NCBI GenBank assembly: GCA_027596035.1
Contig: JADGJA010000681.1
Span: forward strand, 1-12,620
DNA length: 12,620 nt
Direction: 5' to 3'
From: Thoreauomyces humboldtii
Lineage: Eukaryota; Chytridiomycota; Chytridiomycetes; Spizellomycetales; Powellomycetaceae
Shown here: one piece after another, positions 9,491 to 12,620 of the stretch
Layout of the letters: every line of letters starts with the position of its first letter
Position numbering within the stretch: position 1 is the first letter of the stretch
Translations under genes and position numbers: made by a program
Notes under the pieces: model-generated
The model's database searches: none
Told to the model about the DNA's origin: nothing
The model's input: the letters and a program-made list of their open reading frames with translations, nothing else

Positions 9491-10336
9491 TCAATCGTCG
9501 ATCTTGGTGGTTCGAAGGTACGGTAGGACCGTCTTGAACCCAGGAAAGAGTCTCTCGGCCTCCTCGTTGCTCACACCGTTGTGAATGATCACCTCGTCGC
9601 CCTTTCCTGTCCATCCCGCAGGGGTGGCAACTCGCCGACGGTCTCCCAATTGCAACGAGTCCACGGCGCGGAGGATCTCGTTAAAGTTTCGGCCGGTGAC
9701 GGCGGGGTATGTCATGATAAGGCGGATCTTGTTGCTGGGGTCGATGATGAAGACGGAGCGCACCGTGAGGGGCATGCCACGTGCATCGACGTTTGACGCG
9801 TCCTGATAGTCGAGCATGTCGTAGAGGGTCGCAACCTTTCGATCGGCATCGGCGATGATTGGAAAGTTGACGCTACAGCTCTGTACCCAAATGGAAAAAA
9901 AAACAGTAAAGAGCATCAGACGCGTCTGAGAGTGCATCCACCTCCTCGCGAGGGACCGTCATCGTTTCGCTTTCGCACCTGGGTCTGCTGAATGTCATCG
10001 ACCCATGAACCGTGATCCCGCAGGTCGTTGCACGAGAGGCCGACCACTCTCACGTTGCGCTTCTCCCATTCCGGTTGCAGTCGCGCAACAGCACCGAGCT
10101 CGGTCGTGCAAACGGGCGCTGGAAAGAAGGGGGAAAAAACGCGCGAGTCGTCAAAGGTGAGCGACGAACGATAGGAAAGCCCGATGACTCGTTCTCCGGG
10201 GCGGATCCTCACTGAAGTCTTCGGGATGGGAGAAGAGGATGGCCCAAGCGAGGTGCTTCCAAGCGTGGAACTGTATCTCGCCCTGGGTGGTGTTTGTTTT
10301 GAAATTTGGAGCCTCGTCGCCCAAGCGAAGGCCCAT
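9491..10336 (-). CDS. PRX1: 1-Cys peroxiredoxin (Prx6 class)
   Basis: Three exons on the minus strand, 10336-10213, 10118-9979 and 9880-9491, encode 217 residues, the normal length for the class. The enzyme reduces hydrogen peroxide, alkyl hydroperoxides and phospholipid hydroperoxides through one peroxidatic cysteine. The active site reads SHPEDFTPVCTTELG: Thr42 and Cys45 of the PxxxTxxC motif, with His37 before them and Arg129 (LTVRSVFIIDP) as the conserved arginine. Further Prx6-type segments are LRLGDEAPNFKTNTTQG at the start, DARGMPLTVRSVF in the middle and the C-terminal dimerisation arm PAGWTGKGDEVIIHNGVSNE ending PYLRTTKIDD. Introns are 10212-10119 (94 nt, GTGAGG donor) and 9978-9881 (98 nt). 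The first splits the codon of catalytic Thr42 (A|CG). The start ATG has G at -3 and +4; the frame stays open upstream through TTG but without another ATG. There is no mitochondrial presequence, unlike budding yeast Prx1, so a cytosolic location is inferred. Its upstream region is shared with 5MP. Confidence 0.96.
10119..10212 (-). other. first intron of the peroxiredoxin gene, inside the active-site codon
   Basis: A 94-nt intron with a GTGAGG donor and a pyrimidine-rich TTTCCAG acceptor. It interrupts the Thr42 codon after its first base, just before PVCTTELG. If retained, the frame meets a TGA at 10151-10153 and yields about 61 residues with no peroxidatic cysteine. Confidence 0.93.
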
Positions 10337-10494
10337 GACTGAGCAAGGGCGGTGAGAAGTGAAGGAGAAAGGCTGGTAGCGGGTTGGGTTGTGGGACAGC
10401 AAGCGTGAAGAAGGGTAGCTCTATTACAGAATACGCTGAAATTGTCGAGGTGCCGACTACGAACAGGTCGAGGGAAAAGGGTGAAGGGGTGACA

Positions 10495-10516
10495 AGAGAG
10501 AGAGAGAGAGAGAGAG
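10495..10516. repeat. (AG)11 dinucleotide microsatellite
   Basis: Twenty-two bases of uninterrupted AG, which is a CT tract on the strand of the peroxiredoxin gene, about 160-180 bp upstream of its ATG. GA/CT runs in fungal promoters can act as nucleosome-depleting or GAGA-like elements; here that role is inference only. Confidence 0.9.
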
Positions 10517-10611
10517 GGACGGAGAGCAACGGGCAGGGGGTCCGATCCCGCGGTACATTTTTGTGCAGGACCACCGAATCGTCTTCTGGTTTGCCTCTCT
10601 GCACAGCATTA

Positions 10612-10627
10612 CCGGTAACCCGGTAAC
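10612..10627. repeat. tandem CCGGTAAC pair in the divergent promoter
   Basis: CCGGTAAC occurs twice without a spacer (10612-10619 and 10620-10627). The first copy overlaps the 10-bp palindrome TTACCGGTAA at 10609-10618. The arrangement could be a paired transcription-factor site; no factor is identified. Confidence 0.6.
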
Positions 10628-10803
10628 TTGCTCTCTCGACAGCAGCAGCCGAGGTGCCGGCTCCCTCAGAAAAGCAGGAAGGGCTGCTCGCTTCTCTGCG
10701 CTCATCCCTTCTCACGCCACACGCCCTACACTTCACCCTCCTCCTCCTCCTTTTCTTCTATCTGAACCTGCAAGAGACAAGCAAAGCACTCAGAACCTGA
10801 TAT

Positions 10804-12506
10804 ATGTCTGCTCCACCCGCCCCTGCACCTCAGTTTAAGCTCAAGCAGCGAAAGGTAAAACCGTGGGAGGAGGAAAAAAAAACACACACATGGATCGGAT
10901 CTCTCTCTCGAGGCCCCCGCAAGCAATGTGACGCCCGCGGAGATCAGAACCAGAATCTCCCGCGCTTCCTCGCTTCCTTCCTTTGCATGCATCAACTTAT
11001 CGCATCGGACCTCTGACTCTCTTTGCCTTCGTGTAGAGAGAAGCTGTCACAAAGTATGAACCAGAAGCCTTCCGGGACTCCCTTCTGAAGCTCATTCCCG
11101 AAGACGCCGAGGAATTCGAAAAGTACTGTTCCATCCTTGAGCTCAACGAGAGCAAGTTTGACTACAAGCGATACGGCGAACCCCTCTTCGAATTCCTGAT
11201 CCTCGGAGGACTCATCGCACCTGGAGGACTCATCGAGGATGGACCCCGTCAGAACCCCTTCAGCATCTTTGCCGGAGATGACACGCCTGAGGTCATCCGC
11301 GCCAGAGTTGACATCATGAAGTGAGAGTGGGATCGGTCCTTATTTTCTTACCCCCCGGCCGAAAAGAGGATCGCTCGGTGCGAACCCGTGAAGGGCAACC
11401 CTTGCTGATCTGCCGAAATCTCCTCCCTCCCTACTTCGCGCTACAGCAAGTTGATCCGTCGCTACAAGTACCTGCAGAGGCGTCTGGAGGACAGCATGGC
11501 TCATCTCCTCCAGTACGTCAACAAGTTTGGCGACAACACCACCAAGCTCGCCCGAGCCACCGGACGTCTCGTCACCCTGCAGCTCCTGCCCATGTCGGTC
11601 CTCACCAACCTCCTCAAGGAGCACCTCGTCAAGGACGGCGCATCCCTCCAGTTCATGACGGGCGTCTTCCGGAGCTTCCTCGAGGACAACAAGATCGACC
11701 AGCTCGCCACTGCGATCAAGAAGGGCGGCCTGGACGACAAGCTCATGGAGTTCTTCCCGCCCGGAAAGCGCGAGGCTGAGTACGTCGCCCGCCACTTTGA
11801 GGCCGAGGGCCTGAAGCCCCTGGTTGCCTACTTCAACAAGCGCCAGCAGAGCGCCGTCAAGGAGCAGGTCGCTCAGCACCTGTACGAGACCTTCCAGACG
11901 GGAACCCCTCAGGAGGTGTGTCGCGATTGTTGGGCGTCGAGGAACAATTCCTGAACGAGTAGCCAGTGGGCTGATGCTGGAAATGTTCTTCCGTCCCAGG
12001 CTGCCACGTACATCAAGCAGCAGATCGCTGCCAACGAGTGGGTCGAAACGGACGTTGTTCCCCTCATCTGGGACGCCCTGATGGCTGCCAACGAGTGGGC
12101 CAGCCGTGCCGAGCAGCTGGAAGCTCAGATCAAGACGGTCTTTACGGTGGGTGTCCGATGAGCGACTCGTCGGCACGTATCGTCCGATCATCTCATCGTT
12201 TGCCCTGTCGTTCTGATGCAGACCTGGGGCAAGGTCATCGCGGCGTTCTGCACGTCTGCCAAGACGGAGATTGCGCTGCTTCTCAAGGTGCAGCAGATGT
12301 GCTACGAGGACGGTCGGTTCCAGAAGCAGTTCCGCACGATCGTCAAGTACCTGTACGACGAGGACGTTGTCAGCGAGTCGGCCATCATGTACTGGTTCGA
12401 GAAGGGCGCTGGGTCCCAGGGAAAGACGCTGTTCCAGAAGCAAATGGAGCCCTTCGTGCAGTGGCTCAAGAGCCAGGAAGATGACAGCGACGAGGACGAG
12501 GAGTAG
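10804..12506 (+). CDS. 5MP: eIF5-mimic protein 5MP (BZW1/BZW2 family)
   Basis: Five exons, 10804-10854, 11037-11320, 11447-11915, 12000-12146 and 12222-12506, encode 411 residues; human BZW1 and BZW2 have 419. The protein lacks the GTPase-activating part of eIF5 but keeps its C-terminal W2 (HEAT-type) domain, so it binds eIF2 (beta subunit) and eIF3 in the cytoplasm and competes with eIF5, making start-codon choice stricter. Segments seen: KLKQRKREAVTKYEPEAFRD across the first junction, DYKRYGEPLFEFLILGGL, NKLIRRYKYLQRRLEDSM across the second, and a helical repeat region to about residue 245. The W2 domain fills about 250-411, with acidic/aromatic box 1 near 360-378 (YLYDEDVVSESAIMYWFEKG) and box 2 at the end (MEPFVQWLKSQEDD followed by an acidic tail). 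Introns are 182, 126, 84 and 75 nt. The start ATG has T at -3 and T at +4, the poorest context of the five genes, and an in-frame TGA two codons upstream excludes an N-terminal extension. The family was once called 'basic leucine zipper and W2 domain', but no zipper is evident here. Confidence 0.95.
10855..11036 (+). other. long first intron of 5MP
   Basis: At 182 nt this is the longest intron in the window. The donor GTAAAA is weak and the acceptor is GTGTAG after a CT-rich stretch. It separates a 17-codon first exon from the body of the protein. It holds an A-rich run followed by an (AC)n stretch near 10874-10889. The frame and the conserved junction KQRK|REAV support this pair of splice sites. 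Confidence 0.82.
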
Positions 12507-12620
12507 ATTCGTTTTTCCCGTGTTTCCTCCCCTGCCTCTCTTCGACCGCCCCTTTCCTTCGTTCATCCTCGCACTCTTTCGGCGGCTCCCACTACTAAAC
12601 ATCGCCACCCTCCTCCCACC
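12507..12620 (+). other. 3' flank of 5MP
   Basis: The remaining 114 bp are pyrimidine-rich, presumably 3' UTR. No AATAAA-type signal is seen before the window ends. Confidence 0.5.

Larger units (their letters stand above)
10337..10803. promoter_or_regulatory. divergent promoter region between the peroxiredoxin and 5MP
   Basis: This 467-bp region separates two divergently transcribed genes and so should carry both promoters and 5' UTRs. It contains an (AG)11 run, a tandem CCGGTAAC pair beside the palindrome TTACCGGTAA (10609-10618), and a CT-rich tract at about 10732-10763 close to the 5MP start. I found no Yap1-type TTACTAA/TTAGTAA site and no convincing TATA box for either direction. An in-frame TGA at 10798-10800 lies immediately before the last leader codon of 5MP. 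Confidence 0.6.

Noticed and set aside
11340..12608. A 422-codon open frame on the minus strand opposite 5MP
   Set aside because: It runs antisense through four exons and three introns of a clearly recognised gene. Its Leu/Arg/Glu-rich translation matches nothing, and biased codon use in the sense strand explains the long open antisense frame.

Overview
The window is eukaryotic nuclear DNA from a fungus, most likely a basidiomycete. The grounds are five recognisable fungal housekeeping proteins, many short introns (58-98 nt apart from two longer ones in the last gene), donors mostly of GTRAGT type or close to it, CTGAC/CTRAY-like branch sites, YAG acceptors, one gene with 13 exons, and the presence of an eIF5-mimic protein, which ascomycete yeasts lack. 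I cannot name the genus. I see no mobile element, no CRISPR array, no tRNA or rRNA gene and no sign of horizontal transfer.

Layout from left to right: (1) an Atos/FAM214-like protein on the + strand (210-3307, one intron); (2) a 780-bp convergent intergenic stretch; (3) TAF10, the histone-fold subunit shared by TFIID and SAGA, on the - strand (4875-4090, one intron); (4) an 830-bp stretch holding the TAF10 upstream region and the Gyp7 3' flank; (5) a Gyp7/TBC1D15-type Rab GTPase-activating protein on the - strand (8826-5709, 13 exons); (6) a 660-bp stretch holding the Gyp7 upstream region and the peroxiredoxin 3' flank; (7) a 1-Cys peroxiredoxin of the Prx6 class on the - strand (10336-9491, three exons); (8) a 467-bp divergent promoter region; (9) an eIF5-mimic protein (5MP, BZW1/BZW2 family) on the + strand (10804-12506, five exons).

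All five gene models were spliced by hand from donor and acceptor signals and checked for reading frame; every one closes in frame and rebuilds the family's conserved core across each junction. ATG starts were chosen, so models begin at ATG even where the open frame extends upstream through GTG or TTG. The genes do not form one pathway: they cover a poorly understood conserved protein (Atos), transcription initiation (TAF10), vacuolar and endosomal Rab control (Gyp7), peroxide detoxification (Prx) and control of translation start-site choice (5MP). The only shared control region is between Prx and 5MP.

The most interesting points are an Atg13/HORMA-like pattern in the N-terminal third of the Atos-like protein, a very poor start-codon context on the 5MP gene that matches the autoregulation reported for its animal relatives, and a pair of bZIP-type sites (TGAGTCA and TGACGTCA) just upstream of the Atos-like gene.
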